Positions 5,473 through 6,577 of a stretch of DNA of 6,577 nucleotides are shown here, in pieces. The position numbers were made by a program, and so were the translations under genes. The notes under the pieces were generated by a model that had not been told where the DNA came from, did no database searches, and worked only from the letters and a program-made list of their open reading frames with translations. The stretch comes from an uncultured Bacilli bacterium. GTDB lineage: Bacteria; Bacillota_I; Bacilli_A; RF39; UBA660. Every line of letters begins with the position of its first letter. The first letter of the stretch is position 1. The stretch is from the NCBI GenBank assembly GCA_944363655.1, contig CALVUU010000006.1, positions 1 to 6,577 on the forward strand. The letters run 5' to 3'.

Positions 5473-6577
5473 CTAAAATTTCGGTGCTAAAGTTAACGTT
5501 ATTTCTGCTCCTTTTGTAACCGCTGTTCCTTCCGCAAGACTTTGAGCAGTAACATAACCATTACCTTCTAATTTGACACTAAGACCTAAAAGACGCAGGA
5601 TATCTTCCGCTTGTTTACTAGAAAGGCCCAAGACATTAGGTACCAAGAGGTTATCACCATTTGTTATTAAAAATACTTTTGTTCCTTCCGTTATCATTTC
5701 TCCTTTATTAGGATATTGATTTATAACTTTATCACCACTACCAATAACAGTAACATTAAGCCCCATACTTTCAAGTTCACTTTTAGCAGTTGTAACAGTT
5801 TCATTTTGGTAACTTATTAATTCATATTCTGTAATCTCATCAGTACTAGTACTTTCAGGATCTGTTCCATAGTATTTACTAATATTAACGACAATCTCTT
5901 TTATCGCTTGCCAAATAACTCTTTGGTTACCTCCTTCTGGTCTTTTAACAGAAGCATAAATAATGACTTTCGGATCATCTTTAGGATATATTCCTGCAAA
6001 AGAAGAAATAATATCACTAGCTCCTGTTAAATAACCACTACCATCTTCTGATGCTATTTGCGCTGTACCAGTTTTACCAATCAAGTCATAGCCTTCAAGA
6101 CGATATCCTGTACCTGTCATTCCTGAGGTATTAACTGTATCCCACATCAAGTCTTTGATTTTATTAACGGTAGTTTCACTAGCAACAGTATCAACCTCTG
6201 TTCTTTCACCCTCATAAACTACCTCACCCGTATCAGGATCAACAATTTTTTCAACTAAATATGGTTTTAACATGACACCACCATTAGTTAAAGAGGTTAA
6301 AGCTTGAATATTTTGAACTGGTGTTGTCGTAATACCTTGACCAAATCCAGCATTAAAGATTTCTGTTTCGTATTTAAAGTCAATCTTGCCTTTCGCTTCA
6401 TTAGGTAACTCAATTCCTGTTTTTTTACCAAACCCTAATTTCTTAAAGTAGCTTCTTAAGATATCAGCAGAAAGATGTCGATCAATTAAGTTAATAACTC
6501 CAACATTACTAGATAAAGCAAAACCACGATCAAAGGTAATATCACCCCAACCAGCTCGATTCCAGTCTCCTATTTCT
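5473..6577 (-). CDS. pbpB: PBP2B/FtsI-type class B penicillin-binding protein with two PASTA domains (N-terminus off the right edge)
   Basis: The 367 visible residues are the C-terminal half of a division transpeptidase, which cross-links septal peptidoglycan outside the membrane as part of the FtsW-PBP2B divisome. The window opens inside the transpeptidase domain with DWNRAGWGDITFDRGFA followed by SSN (visible residues 22-24, the SxN motif). FGQGITTTPV follows at 78-86, and GKTGTAQ at 167-173 holds the KTG motif. Two PASTA domains follow at about 250-306 and 309-365; the second begins LLVPNVLGLSS. The SxxK serine, membrane anchor and N-terminal domain lie beyond the edge. Two C-terminal PASTA domains and the GWG...SSN context match Bacillus PBP2B and streptococcal PBP2x more than SpoVD, which has one. 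The gene ends in TAG at 5475-5473. In dcw clusters spoVD follows directly; here about 1.4 kb of other genes intervene. No convincing terminator was found after the stop. Confidence 0.88.
   Translation of the reverse strand, partial: EIGDWNRAGWGDITFDRGFALSSNVGVINLIDRHLSADILRSYFKKLGFGKKTGIELPNEAKGKIDFKYETEIFNAGFGQGITTTPVQNIQALTSLTNGGVMLKPYLVEKIVDPDTGEVVYEGERTEVDTVASETTVNKIKDLMWDTVNTSGMTGTGYRLEGYDLIGKTGTAQIASEDGSGYLTGASDIISSFAGIYPKDDPKVIIYASVKRPEGGNQRVIWQAIKEIVVNISKYYGTDPESTSTDEITEYELISYQNETVTTAKSELESMGLNVTVIGSGDKVINQYPNKGEMITEGTKVFLITNGDNLLVPNVLGLSSKQAEDILRLLGLSVKLEGNGYVTAQSLAEGTAVTKGAEITLTLAPKF

Noticed and set aside
2820..6273. The C-terminal PBP piece at 5473-6273 as the missing end of the truncated spoVD
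   Set aside because: That frame continues upstream without a break to the window edge with its own SSN motif, and its two PASTA domains fit PBP2B. It is a separate gene lying upstream, not the lost 3' end.

Overview
All recognisable genes lie on the minus strand, and the DNA is AT-rich. The right half carries two neighbouring class B penicillin-binding protein genes in the order pbpB (FtsI-like, two PASTA domains) then spoVD. This is the order known from the division and cell wall (dcw) cluster of Bacillota. Together with strong AAGGAGG-type ribosome sites, it points to a low-GC, spore-forming or formerly spore-forming Bacillota. Tryptophan is coded by TGG throughout, so the standard bacterial code applies.

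Layout from right to left, in the direction of transcription. (1) 6577-5473: the C-terminal 367 residues of a PBP2B/FtsI-type transpeptidase, with SSN and KTG motifs and two PASTA domains. (2) 5472-5272: a short spacer with a near-consensus sigma-A promoter (TTGATA, 17 bp, TATAAT) and a possible remnant of an NRDE/TANGO2-family gene. (3) 5271-4741: a calcineurin-like metallophosphoesterase with all metal-binding motifs, broken in the middle by an in-frame TGA. (4) 4697-4143: a GNAT acetyltransferase. Items 3 and 4 separate pbpB from spoVD, which normally adjoin. (5) 4076-2820: a SpoVD-type PBP that stops at residue 418, just after the FGQG motif. It lacks the KTG strand and any PASTA domain. 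A perfect 14-bp hairpin at its start holds the Shine-Dalgarno sequence in the loop. (6) 2664-1366: a soluble KAP-type P-loop NTPase with its own extended -10 promoter. (7) 1365-1240: a possible 41-codon ORF abutting the NTPase stop. (8) 1184-1: a fold-III PLP-dependent decarboxylase resembling the Y4yA family, open at the left edge, with a strong promoter overlapped by a perfect 8-bp inverted repeat.

Reading: a dcw-type cell wall locus appears to have been disrupted twice. One accessory pair (phosphoesterase and GNAT) sits between pbpB and spoVD, and a second accessory module (KAP NTPase, small ORF, PLP decarboxylase) begins where the 3' third of spoVD should be. KAP NTPases are repeatedly linked to phage exclusion, so the left module could be a defence or specialised-metabolism island. 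That is inference, because only one edge is visible.
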